A DNA stretch of 64,000 nucleotides, from NCBI GenBank assembly GCA_021234155.1, contig JAJEKV010000001.1:33519013-33583012 (forward strand), in the 5' to 3' direction. Position numbers and translations under genes: made by a program. Positions 22,761-33,740 of the stretch are shown here, piece by piece. Positions within the stretch are counted from its first letter, which is position 1, and each line of letters begins with the position of its first letter. The stretch is from Isoetes taiwanensis. Lineage: Eukaryota > Streptophyta > Lycopodiopsida > Isoetales > Isoetaceae. The notes beneath the pieces are model-generated. The model worked only from the letters and a program-made list of their open reading frames with translations. It was not told where the DNA came from and did no database searches.

Positions 22761-23478
22761 TATCGGACCATATGGCGTCCCCCCTACTGCAAATCAATAG
22801 GACAATCATATGGACGATGCTCTGGGAGTTTACTGGCCTTGACTTTGTCAAACACATCAGAGAAATCGCCATATTTATCTGGGAGCATTGGAGCAGGCTT
22901 CGATGGTGTCGAGCTAGCCGACGGGTGAACCTGGATTGCAAATCGAACTTGGATCTTGCCTTCTAGATTTATCGAACTCGCTAAGAGAAATCTTTGAGAT
23001 AATGGCGGGGGCATGAAGAAGCCTCTACAAAAGCAGGAGCGGGGAACGGGAACGTGAGCGGAAGCAATTGGAACATGAACTGGAGCATGAACCGGATCAA
23101 GAACTGAGCGTAAATGGGATGGATCAAGAGCCGGAGCACGAACAGATCGGAGCAAGAGCTGGGAGCAGGAACGTAGACCGGAGCAAGAACTGAGCAGAAC
23201 AGAACCGGAACTAGAGCGTAAACCTGGGCCGAGCCGACATCATCAAGAATATGATCGAATCTAGGGCATGAACCGAGCAGAGGCAAGAGGCTTAATCGTA
23301 ACATGGAACGGCAAGGACGGGTCCAGGGCCCACGATACTACACGGATCGTAAGTCGATGTTGGTGTAGAAACCCGATCCGCAGAGGAACCGAACTAGAGC
23401 TAGAACCAACAAATCGAAATGATCTAGTACGCCAATCAATCAAGGGTTATGTAGCTCGAGCCGTAGGCAGACCCAAGA

Positions 23479-23934
23479 CTATTGGCGCATGAGGGCTAGC
23501 AATGAGATTGAAGGAAATACTACAAGAAACTCCTCGAACAAAACCCGAAGAGGCGCAAAGATACATTCGGATGCACCCGAGGAGATCTCCCGTCCATCAA
23601 TCACTTCAACAGAGGCAGGATGCTCAACCTTGCTCCTAGGGATGGCATGCTTACTGGCGAACGCACTATCCATAAAGCAAGCATTTGCACCACAATCAAC
23701 TTGCGCCAACACTTGTAATTCTCCAACTTCTGATTTCAATGATATAGGGATGAAGAATACCTTGCTGACCTTATCCGATGGAATAAACATGTCGAAATGT
23801 GGAAGGAGTTCGAGAAAAGGCCACCGACGAGAGACTCCTACTACTCGGACCGGCCCCTGAAGTTTTCCGACTGATTTAGGCGCTTCACAGGACATCCACG
23901 AGCGATATGACCAGCTCCTCCACAGTAGAGGCAA
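23479..23934 (-). pseudogene. Chromovirus A aspartic protease region
   Basis: The minus strand reads FIPSDKVSKVFFIPISLKSE and VGELQVLAQVDCGANACFMD. The active site is DCGA where retroviral-type proteases have DSGA or DTGA. It is followed by VIDGREISSG. This region matures Gag-Pol. Segment 22760-23480 between it and the RT is low-complexity Pro/Val/Ser coding with shifted frames. Confidence 0.8.
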
Positions 23935-24730
23935 AGATTAGCCTCTCTCCGACGCTGCTTCTTGGCGGCAGATAAGGGTCCTCGAACGCCTCGATCAATG
24001 CAGATAGGCTCAGTCCGGATCGCTAGATTCTGAGATGAGACCGGGTATGGCGTAGCTTCTGGCGCTTGTGTAATTGGAAAGACCTCGACTTCGCCTCTCT
24101 TGCCTACGTTCAAGAGCCGATTATCACATCGAACCGCAAATCGATGGCTTCTTCCAAACTCGGGGATCCTCCATAGACAACAACATATCTTTGACATCCT
24201 CTCGTAACCCCTTCAAAACAATCTCGAAGTGCAATATCATCCCGTGCAAATCTTCACGCAATTTGACGAAATTCGATGCATATCTTGCGGCCGGGCGAGA
24301 GCCTTGCCTTAAGTTGCAAAGTTTTGTGATCGCTTGGCGCCTTGACGACGGTGTCTCCAAAGCATGCTTCGAAGTTCTCGCGGCGAAAGCGGCAAAAATC
24401 TTGCAACTCGGGGCTCCTTTCTCCAATAAAGGAGCAAACCAACTTAGAGCTGGCCCTGTGAGAAGAGAACCAATCAGCCCCACTTGTTCTTGAGCTGTGG
24501 GATATCTATGAGGATGGAGCTGAATCACAAGCCTGATCTGATTCAAAAAACCACGGAGCTTGGACCGAGTGCCGTCAAACTTCTCTGGCAGGCTGATCTT
24601 AGGCTCTGATAGCCTCAATCCCGAGCTAGAAGCAGATTCATGTGAAGCAATACGTTCCTTAAGCTCTTTATTGTCCAACTGCAACTGCTGGCATACTTGA
24701 ACAAGCTGTTGGACCTGCTGTAATAAAGTC
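23841..24730 (-). pseudogene. Chromovirus A gag with CCHC knuckle, 5' end missing
   Basis: The minus-strand frame 24684-24124 reads LQLDNKELKERIASHESASS, PEKFDGTRSKLRGFLNQIRL and LTGPALSWFAPLLEKGAP, the retrotransposon gag pattern. After a frame change, CLYCGGAGHIARGC gives an intact CCHC knuckle near 23890-23930. Compared with element B, the gag start (MEEVSTLLQQ) and leader are replaced by LTR sequence that joins near 24730. Confidence 0.85.
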
Positions 24731-24736
24731 GGAACT

Positions 24737-26264
24737 TGTATAAGTTCTACATTGAGCTATATGAATATGGGGTTGGATTATAGGATAATGAAATGAATTT
24801 TCTAATCTTAAAATGTGAACAGGTGCATTAACTTTAGGACAGTTCCACATTTCATTTTGTGTTGGCAACACAGCCATGTAAGAAAATGTTATAACGTGGG
24901 CCGACATTTGTATCGAATTTGATCTATTTTGTTTTAATATCTATTCACATGTGCTTCAAACATAGATACATACGACAATTTAATGTGTTTTGAGTGAACT
25001 TATGATAGTCCAAAGAAATTCACTTATATTGAATAAAGTACTTGGAATATAAGAAAGCTACTCATATGAGACAAATTGTGGTAAGCCAAAGATATGCTAG
25101 GAGGAATGTATATATGAGGCAAATTGTTGGGAAGGTAAAGATTTTTCAAAAAATGTGAAAAAAGCACAAGCTATGACATATGTATCATTTTATTTGTCTT
25201 TATGGGCTTGTTGGTTTTGTATGATGGGTTTTACATAGAAGGGTTACAATAAGTGAGTGATGGACTTAGCAATATGGGCTTTAGTAATAATTTGAAGAGG
25301 TTGTTGTTTCATTGTTGGCTAGAATAGAATAGAATAGAATAGACAATGCCATTTGGAGGGGGCAAGGATAATATAGAGGAACGCTATAAGATTCATTGAT
25401 AAATACACTAAACCATTGTGCATGAAACTATGAATTTGATATGACATTGTTATATGCTTTTACCAAAAAGGATTACCTTACAAAGCTATAGGAATTTGTG
25501 TTGGAAAGCTCGTCTTTGGTTTAAAGGGAGGTAGTGGCATTTTGTGTTAGTCGCTTTTATTTGGTTTAGTAGGACTTGAAGGTTTTCTCGAAACATTTAG
25601 AACCTTGAAAGATGAATGTCAAACAACTTTAGGTTTTTGTTGATCTACTTCTTGAGCGCTACATTGAAATATATCTATAAAATTATGAATTTGGAATAGT
25701 AATATGTAATATGGGGAGTTAGGAGTCTCGAATTGCCTCAATTGTGTCATGAACCTACTCGAAAAACAAGGAAAATACGTGGAAAATACGTAAGAAATAC
25801 GGAAGAAATACGCCAAGATCGGCAAAGAATCTGATATATGAACAGGAATCAATAATACAATAGCCCAAAGGCAAGCAGGAATACAAGACAGATGCCTAGA
25901 AGGCTCAAGACTGGCGTTGAACCGGAATGGTTTGACAAGAAAGAGATGCCTCCTTATATATCTAAACCAACGGTCAGGATCGCGCCACTCCAATGGGTGA
26001 GATCGCGCTAAGTGTCACGCATGCATTTAGGTTCTAGAACATTCTAGAACCTTCTGGAGATAGTCCCACATATGAGGAAGACGTGAAGGAATGTCTTCAA
26101 CAAATATTGGTAGTGCACTTGGCAAGAGTGTATGACTCGCAACTGGAAGGTTGCGAGTTCAAACCCTGTCTTGTGCAACTACCCTTTTGCATCTGTGTGA
26201 CGACCATCTTTTGTACATACGAGTATAATGATCGTATGATACGAATATCCGTATGGTCGTCACA
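24737..26264 (-). repeat. Chromovirus A 5' LTR
   Basis: 1528 bp, collinear with 18423-19934. Its outer end (26264) starts TGTGACGACCATACGG in element orientation. The inner end joins gag without a primer binding site. Confidence 0.9.
26109..26188 (+). promoter_or_regulatory. tRNA-like Pol III unit in LTR, copy 2
   Basis: A box-like TAGTGCACTTGG at 26111-26122, B box GTTCAAACC at 26157-26165, closing stem GGTAGT/ACTACC, and TTTT at 26185-26188. Spacing is the same as in copy 1 to within a few bases. Confidence 0.6.
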
Positions 26265-28090
26265 AATTGATGTTGTCTGATGTCCAGACTTTCAGAGTCA
26301 TAGTAGAATCGACAATATTTAGTTGTAACACTTTATGCTTTCAGTGATTATACTGCATTTGTGAAGGTGGGATTGATGCCATGCTCCATGTTGTTTGATG
26401 TGCAAGAGAGATGTTTAGGTCATTATTTATGTGGATGGTGGGACTATTGGTGAAAAACTTTGTAGAGTGGAATAAAGTTGTAGAGAATAGAGATGTTAGG
26501 CATGTAATCTCCATTTAACAATATACATGATACTTATAATAACTGTGAGATTTTTTCGAAAAGAAACACGTTAGATGTAGGGAATTGCCATTCAATAAAA
26601 TACATTGCAGTTGTTCAGATGAATTCCTAGTGTAAACTATCTATTGACTGCCATCTTAATAACTATCGATATGCCATCAACGAACTTGGCCCTCCTTAGT
26701 TCGGGGACCTTAGTTCGGGGACACTACAATGAAGTATAGTACAATAAAGCGATGAAAATAAATGTCAAAGGCAAATTATCAACATACTATAAGAAGCAAA
26801 TTATAAACGCACTACAATAGTATTGGAGTACCTCTAAATGTGGATAATGGATTTTGATAATCTCTATATTTTGTCCACTTAAGTCCTTTTGATCAAATTG
26901 GATAATAAGTTTCTGAATCTTCGATTTGTCATTTTGGAAGCATTTGAAACAAATCTTTGATTTGTCATCTTTGAAGCATTTGATCAGTAAGAAATGAAAA
27001 GGTGTTCAGCAAATATCCCAACTTCAATAATGTTTTCGTTTAAGAGTACATCTTTGTACTCATCCTTAGCCTTCTCGAGCATTGCCTTAACCTTTTTGTT
27101 TACTCTTTTGCCGGGTACATTTATCTTCACCTCTCTTTTGTCTAGGTTATTGTGGATACCATGTTGTTGGATTAACAGCCTTGACACAACGGACCATTTC
27201 ATTGTTTTAGAACAATCCTCAGTTTAGAACAATCCGGTAAATTCCTGATGCTGCATTACTTTGGTTGTTTGTGACTCAACCAGGAACGTGTATAGCATAT
27301 GGGGTATATGCAGATAATGTCATTCTGTAAATATTTACAATAGCTGCCAGTAAGAAACAAAGGTGAAGATGTTTACCATATGTCCCAAACCTCGAATAAT
27401 GTCTGTTTAAGAGTGTTTCTACTCTTCTTCAGCCTTCTCGAACATTGCCATAGCTTTTTTGTTTACTCTTTTCTCTAAGCTGTTGTAAATACTATGGTGT
27501 TGCATAATAACAATAACAATTTGGCACAACCAACCATAGGTGGAGAATCCATTCTTTTAATATGATTTTGTTGTTTGTGTGATTGAACGACAATTTTGTA
27601 CAGCACGTAGACATGTTGTAGAAATCCTCTTGATTTTGCATTGCTTTTGTTGCTTGTGTGACTAAACCACCGTTTTGTGTAGCGCATAGGCGTATTGTAG
27701 AAACCCTGTTACAAACCAGAGAATGAGATTAATGAGTTTGCAAGGTAATGTTTTGAGCAAGTTGCAAAATTGTTTGATTGGCTTACTCTAAAAATGCACA
27801 CATTGACCCATAGCTAAGACCTTGATAGGACCAATGGCCTAAAGCTTGATACTGGGCTCCAAGCTCATATGGAATCCATGTCGTCTAAACGTCTTCAGGG
27901 GTCCCTCAAATCCCAAAAGTCCACAGCCGTCCACAAGGGATATGCCACAAGATTCTTAAATCGCGGCCCTCTATGCGTCTTGCCCCATACTCCCCAAGGG
28001 TTGCCCTACGTGCAACCCAAAAAGAGATACGGAAAACAAGGCAGTGCCATGATAGCAATGCCAACGTGGATCGATCAAATTATATTCGCC
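26265..28090. other. Intergenic, with a diverged duplicate of a coding-like minus-strand segment
   Basis: No gene could be named. Segments 26984-27210 and about 27350-27560 are diverged copies of each other (shared blocks CCTTCTCGA.CATTGCC and TTTTTGTTTACTCTTTT). On the minus strand the first reads VNKKVKAMLEKAKDEYKDVL, a plausible helical protein segment of unknown family. Both are likely old pseudogene pieces. Confidence 0.35.
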
Positions 28091-28240
28091 CGATTTGGGT
28101 TAGACTCCCAAGGACTGGAAACCTCCCCCATTTTCTTCTATGGAAACCTCCCCAGCTTTCGCCAAAGCCTGGGGAGGTTTCCAATCTTGCTAACCTGGGG
28201 AGGTTTCCATAAGATTCTAAAAATATATTAATTTTTATAT
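28080..28240 (+). repeat. GGAAACCTCCCC palindromic repeat element, copy 1
   Basis: GGAAACCTCCCC occurs at 28117-28128 and 28142-28153, and its reverse complement at 28171-28182 and 28197-28208. The head reads CGATTTGGGTTAGACTCCC. The tail after the last box reads ATAAGATTCTAAAAATA, AT-rich. The head and tail match the other two copies. Confidence 0.75.
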
Positions 28241-28389
28241 TTATGACAGCAGCTATTCATAATGAACCAGACGTCCAAATTTAATCCTTTCTTTTTGTAT
28301 GCCTTTCCTATTTCCTTTCTTTTCATATGCCTTTCCTATTTCAGTCTATTTCAGTTCTGTATTTGCTTTTTTGCACATTCTTGAAGCAG

Positions 28390-28890
28390 ATTCATGGAGC
28401 GGCGTCCCTCTTTGGCGATTTGCGAGAGCTGTTTGTCTTTGGCAATACTTGATCACAATTTGTTGGGGGATTTGAGTTCTTTGATAGTGTGCCCGACAAG
28501 CCCTTGATAATCTGCCGATTTTGATGTCCACTTTTCATTGAAAGGTGACTGTTGATTAGATTCGAGCTGCCAAAAGAAACATGACTGAGTGGTGGGTATC
28601 GGGTTGTATGAAGCTTGGCTTCTTCAATTTGCTTCATCGTTGGCAAACAAATCATCTATTTTTTGGGCGGTCTGGTTATCTCCTGCTGTAGGCGTTGAAG
28701 GGCGGAGGTTGGCGTTTAGCACAGGTAAGGAATCTAACTGGCTTGAACATACTGAGCATCCTATTTCTAGGTTCTGTGTATGGCGAATTGATGCAGATAT
28801 CGTGCATGGTGTAGTATATGGTTTAATGCCTAACGGCATCATGAGCAAGGAATAAGGATCGTCTTTTACAAACATTTTGCCAAACATTCT
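28390..28890 (-). other. Coding-like minus-strand segment, family unknown
   Basis: Two overlapping open frames (28887-28624 and 28655-28392) look like one sequence broken by a frameshift. The first contains DPYSLLMMPLGIKPYTTPCT and the second is Ser/Asn/Lys-rich. It lies directly downstream of the Hsp70-like remnant and could be its continuation, but I could not confirm this. Confidence 0.25.
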
Positions 28891-28919
28891 GCCTTATGTA
28901 CGTGCCCTAATCGGCATCT

Positions 28920-29395
28920 ATTCTTATATCTTGGCAACTACAGAAGATATAGGTACAAAATACATCTGTACTTCTACCTGCAGCTTTTTATCCAAATGCA
29001 AGTCCTGAGAAATGTCCATTACGTAGGTGCTTTCCGCAACACATCCTTCGTCCGTGGTATAAGCTGGGTAGCGGTCTTCCTCTGATGAAAACATAGTAAG
29101 TTGTAGTTCTTTCTGCTAATAGTACCTCAGGTTGAAGATATGCTTAATGGAAGAATCAACCTTAACAGACTGATTTTTCTCCACGTACACGTAAAAAACA
29201 TTGCTACATCTCTTTTCACCATCGTCATCTATCTGCATGGATGGATCTCCATTTTTGAAGCCTCTGATTGTTTCTATTCCATATGATCTCTTAGATTTTC
29301 TAGACAAAACGAGATCTGGATGAAAACCAAATTTAACAGCTCCACGTACAACCGCACTTGCTGGATTGATGATATTTTATGTGTTTTACAGTAGT
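28920..29395 (-). pseudogene. Hsp70-superfamily (HSPA12-like) gene fragment with a nonsense codon
   Basis: The minus strand from about 29390 reads INPASAVVRGAVKFGFHPDL with VLSRKSKRSYGIETI, the conserved block of HSPA12-type Hsp70 relatives. DDDGEKRCSNVFYVYVEKNQ and SVKVDSSIKHIFNLRYY follow. A TAG stop interrupts, and the same frame continues QKELQLTMFSSEED, YPAYTTDEGCVAESTYVMDI and LHLDKKLQVEVQMYF. About 150 residues survive of a protein near 600 aa. The N-terminal ATPase lobes were not found. The in-frame stop marks it as a pseudogene unless an intron removes it. Confidence 0.72.
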
Positions 29396-29479
29396 GAAAT
29401 AGTTTGGAGCTCATGGAGAATTCTGCCAGCCTTGTCAACATGTATGTACTGCACATCTTCAGACCTTTCAAAATACAAT

Positions 29480-30960
29480 TCTTTTAGTCTCATTTTGGAA
29501 AATATGTTCTGTAATTTTCAATTGAGGTCCAATGGACCTGTAGTTCTGATATTTTTGCTTTGCAACATGCTAGCCTCTTACGCAGTTGGAGTGAATGAGC
29601 GGGTCTTGGTGGTAATAGTTTTCAGTGTAAGTGAGTTAAAGAGACTCTGATAGGCCTATAGAAATTAAGAAATGGTTTTGATCGTAGAACCACGGCATTT
29701 TAAAGCCATTGTTTGGCAGATTCTTTGGCGAAATACAAGCAGGTGGTCAGTTGAAATAATTAATTTCGAATGTTGTTCTGATTGTTCCTTATTTGCAGAA
29801 CGGAAGATCCAAGCATGAACCTTTCATGCCCTGATAAATATGCTCTTGGTTTGGTCTCGACTTGTTGGAATAAGGTACAAATTTATGCACATTGTTTTCA
29901 GTACGTATGTGCATGAAAATCATTTAGTAGGTTCAGTCACTACATTTCTTGATTCCTGATTCATAAGCACTGCCCTTTTTTCCTATAAGCTCATACAAGT
30001 TCAATAATTTTTATGTATAGTTGGTTGAGAAAGAAGAACTAAAGATGGAAGATTCAATAGTATTTAAGCAATGGATTCAAGTATAGAATGAATGTCATGT
30101 ACATTCAAATTTAACGGAGAGTAATTGGATTATGCAACTGTGCAAGATTAGAATAGCATATTACATCCATGGATTGGCCTATGGACCATGCACGTTTAAG
30201 GAATGTTAGGAGGAGATATTACAAGATGCCTGCTAGTCTCTCATTTCATGTTTTTTAAGTTCAAGATTTCAATCAATTGATGCGCTCTAATAATTTGAGC
30301 TTTGATAACTAGTTATTAAAGATATTGCTATCTAACCTTGTCATTTCTGCAGATGGGTACAAGTGCAAAACCTCTTGCTTCTGAAGCTACCAGAGTAGTC
30401 AATTACTTGGGTTCTGCAGTAGCGTTGGGCTTCACCTGGTCTTCTCTTTACACGTTCAGCGGATATGTCCTTATCTAAGTTCTTTAGCTGAGGTGCAATG
30501 GAGTTTCCTTATACTAACGTTACTAGACAAGATACATCTAGATAAGATCATATATCTACATTGCATTTGCTAATGAAGATCTGTAGTTCTGATGGTTGTG
30601 GATGGAAGCTTTATCTTTTAGAAATCCAAATGAAAAATATAAAACGTGTTGTTTCGAGCAAAGTGTGTTGATGTTTTAGGCCATGATTTGCTGGATTTTT
30701 AAGGGCATAAAGAATGTTAAAGTTCCTTGGGCTGGTTATACCATTTTTGCTGTAATGAGTCAGAATATGTGGTTGGCATGACTGTAAACATAGTTTTTAC
30801 CACTAAAAAGGCAATAAGCTTCATGTCTAAACCTTCCAAGGAGACTTTAAAAATGAGCATCCAACGTTTATCAACAAGTGCAATGTTTTGCAGCCTCATG
30901 TCTCTTTTAAGTGCCCAATGTTACGATTGTTAAAACATAATGATAAATGTATACAATTTA
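29480..30960. other. Intergenic, possible stray exon
   Basis: Mostly unassigned AT-rich DNA. At about 30355-30477 (+), after a CAG acceptor, an open frame reads GTSAKPLASEATRVVNYLGS then FTWSSLYTFSGYV. It looks like a real exon of a membrane or enzyme gene, but I do not recognise it. A short frame at about 29800-29875 (LSCPDKYALGLVSTCWNK) may be the preceding exon. Confidence 0.3.
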
Positions 30961-30963
30961 TTA

Positions 30964-30994
30964 CTAGTTATGGTGCCCGAAAATGTTGTCGGGC
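30964..30994 (-). mobile_element. Helitron-like 3' terminus
   Basis: On the minus strand the stem GCCCGA/TCGGGC (30994-30975, 8-nt loop) is followed by ACCATAA and CTAG (30967-30964), with T as the next base. It is the same layout as at 18283-18311. No 5' end found. Confidence 0.42.
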
Positions 30995-31880
30995 TTTGAC
31001 AATATGTTGTGGAGGTGGGGTGTTGTGTTTTTAGTGTCATTTTTGTACAAAAACAAATAACAACTATTGTAATCGAATTGCATAGTAATATGTGAAATCT
31101 TGTAAACGAATAGAATGTTTAAAGCCTTGAGTTGATCTTTTAGAAAGTAAGTAATTTAGTGCTATATTTTCAAGAGTATACTGCATAGATAGTTAGTAAT
31201 TATTGGATGTAAATAAGATAAGCATGAGGTGGGAGAAGATAGAGTTTCCAAAGGAAGTATTGATCCATAGAATGTATATGGATATGGATACATTTAACAA
31301 CACTTTGTTGAGTTGCAGGTTGCAAATAAATGTTGATCTGTTTTTTTTTTATTGAAAGATGCTTTCATTCATAATGGATTTATGTATACAGCTTAATTCT
31401 ATGTGATATCAAAACCTCCACAACATCTTGACGACTGTGCAGAGTTAATCACATAGCAAGATTAAATGTGCCATACATCACAACTGACTAAAGAAAGAAT
31501 CCCATAGTTGATGAGCCATTCTTTGATCTTTCGCAGCTTGAACCTGTTTACTCAGTTTAAATTTAAGAGATATCAAGATCCTGGAGGAATGCGTGTAATT
31601 CTGTGAGAAGACAAAAGCCCTGCGTCTCTTCCAAATAATCCAGAGCAGCCATCCCTTACACAAATGCACAAAGATCCCTTTTCAATGCACCATCCTCTAG
31701 GATAAATTCCCAAAGACAACGCTTACAACCGGGCTAGATAATTCAAAAACTTCTTTCACTTTCGGTCCCCAAGTCGCTTGATGTCTCGCATTCTATAAAG
31801 CAATGCTCAATGGATTCTTCCGCACAACCACACATGGGACGAGATAGGACTAACTTGTGAGTTGAATCACGACCACACCG

Positions 31881-33335
31881 CTAGTTCTTAATGCCCCGTG
31901 GTATTATCCGCCATGTGAGAACTTGCACTTTGGGGGAAGACGATTCTTCCATACCGCTTCCACATAATAATGCCGGATCCCCTTCCTCACTTTGCAAGGA
32001 CCACTTCGGCGATAACTGTAATACCTCGTTGAGATGAAGAAGTTTGTAACAAGAAGAAACTGAAGGGTGCTCGTGCAAAGCTTCATGAGATGTCACAAAA
32101 TCCCCCACCAGTGGTATTGCATAATACGGAATGCTACCTACGACCGACCGCCAAATTGCCTCGTCTTGTGGACGCAGCTTAAATTTTTGTTTGAAGTCTT
32201 CCCATGATAAAAGCACCCCCTGTGAATACCAATCGCCAACAAAATTGATTCCGCATGATGACCACCTTCTCTGAGTCCTCAAATCCACTAGAGAAAATAG
32301 GGGCTTTGGATCCCCATCTGTTTCTATGGCTAACCACCACACCGGCATTGCGATGGAGTGGCAGTTCACTACATTCAAATGCCATAAACCCCTCACTGAT
32401 TCCCATGCTTTAAGTAATCCCTTCAAAAAAGGTGAAGCCCCTGAGAAAGGTTTTAATTTGTAAAAGAGAGCCCATGGCAACTCCACTCTCATGGCGACTT
32501 TATCACATGAAATGCAATGTAAAAGTGATTGTTTCAACAACTGAGTACCAGGAGAATTCACCTGCCCATTCAACACCTGCCAAATGAATTTGCTTGCCAA
32601 AACTTTAGTATGCAACGCAATGTCTAGCATCCCTAATCCACCCTGGTTTCTATGAATGCAGCACTTGTCCCAAGCCACCTTAATATCCGCTCCCTCCTCA
32701 TTCCCTCCCCATACAAAATTCCTTATTGATTTCGTCAGTTGCTGAGTAATGCTTTTTGGAGCCAACAGCACTGAAGCTGCATATACGTGCGTACTGCAAA
32801 GTACTGATTTAGCTACCACAATCCTTCTCTTATAAAAGGCCCCTTCTCTTATCCAGGTAAGGCCTGCTTTTGCTTTAGCCTGCGTGACTTTGATCGTTTC
32901 CAAGTTTTTTATCTCTTTCAGAACTTCCTTCTCGCGGTTTCCTGTAGTTATTACCCCCCTTCTAAGATTGGAGAGCTCCTGATACAAGGAATCCAATCTC
33001 GCCTTTTCCTCTCTTACCTTGGTTCTGCCCCACTCTTTAGCAAATTTCTTAATAGCTGCTAACGAGGAGATCATTGCGTCCATTCCCATTTTATTTGAGC
33101 TCGTCTCTAACCATATTCTCTTGCATTGCAACTTGAAATGAATATCCTTCAAGTATCGAGTATTCAATTTAAAAACTGTTCTTAAAGGTTTAAAGTTATC
33201 CAGAATGCGACCGCTCACCAGTTGCGGGTTGTGATCAGAGATGGAATTATCCAACAGATTTTGACGATATAAAGATGGGCACCAAGATGCAGCGATCTGG
33301 TTAATATACAAAGTGCAGCCGGTATACCAACACAA
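31881..33335 (-). pseudogene. LINE ORF2 remnant: 484-codon frame with the RT domain deleted in frame
   Basis: The open frame begins in the endonuclease tail (SDHNPQLVSGR), runs through a charged linker (EKARLDSLYQELSNLRRGVI) and reaches LTWIREG. In intact LINEs that is where RT begins. It then jumps straight to FYKRRIVVAKSVLCSTHVYA and IRNFVWGGNEEGADIKVAWD, the post-RT region. The reverse transcriptase core (about 400 residues in relatives) has been removed without breaking the frame. The tail ends VQVLTWRIIPRGIKN in a zf-RVT-like domain. Any product would lack catalysis. Whether it is expressed cannot be seen. Confidence 0.8.
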
Positions 33336-33339
33336 ATCT

Positions 33340-33740
33340 TAGGGCCTCTAATAATTGAGTGAGAAATATAAGTACCGAGTGTATTGGCGATTGAAATCAG
33401 AAAATCTGGATCAAGCATATCAGGAGGCAAGCGCTCTATCTCAAGCCAGCAAGGAAGTTTTATGGCAGACAATTTATCTGAAGTGAAACCAGGCGCATAA
33501 TATTGATATAAGATAAACTCTCCTGCAAAGTAATCTACAGCTCTACTGACAAGTTTCTCCACAATAGATTCACTGTCAAACAAAATAAGAAAAAAATTCC
33601 CTCCAATAGCTTTCAAAGGATCGAAATCGTGGGGCGCCTTTAACTTCTCTAGATGCCCGGTCAACCAAGAGTGTAACCTTTTGAAGTCCAGAAACCTCCC
33701 GTAGAAGCCAAAGAAATGATTTGGCGACTAGATTTTGTAT
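33340..33740 (-). pseudogene. LINE ORF1 DUF4283 (gag-like) domain
   Basis: The minus strand reads FFGFYGRFLDFKRLHSWLTG, then GGNFFLILFDSESIVEKLVS, YQYYAPGFTSDKLSAIKLPC and WLEIERLPPDMLDPDFLISI, the DUF4283 pattern of plant L1 ORF1 proteins. It then fuses to endonuclease-tail sequence near 33340, which shows a second internal deletion. Confidence 0.72.

Larger units (their letters stand above)
18423..26264 (-). mobile_element. Ty3 chromovirus A, defective, with 1.5-kb LTRs
   Basis: Read on the minus strand: 5' LTR 26264-24737 (1528 bp), gag, CCHC knuckle, protease, RT, RNase H, integrase, chromodomain, 3' LTR 19934-18423 (1512 bp). The order PR-RT-RH-IN plus a C-terminal chromodomain places it among chromoviruses. 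LTR ends are TGTGACGACC and CTTACA. The two LTRs are very similar by eye, while the interior holds several frameshifts. Gag begins directly after the 5' LTR with no primer site or start codon, unlike element B. A convincing target duplication was not seen. Confidence 0.92.

Noticed and set aside
26109-26183. Genuine tRNA gene
   Set aside because: The D-arm is too short and the anticodon arm does not pair; the three copies differ in the anticodon region. I call it tRNA-like only.
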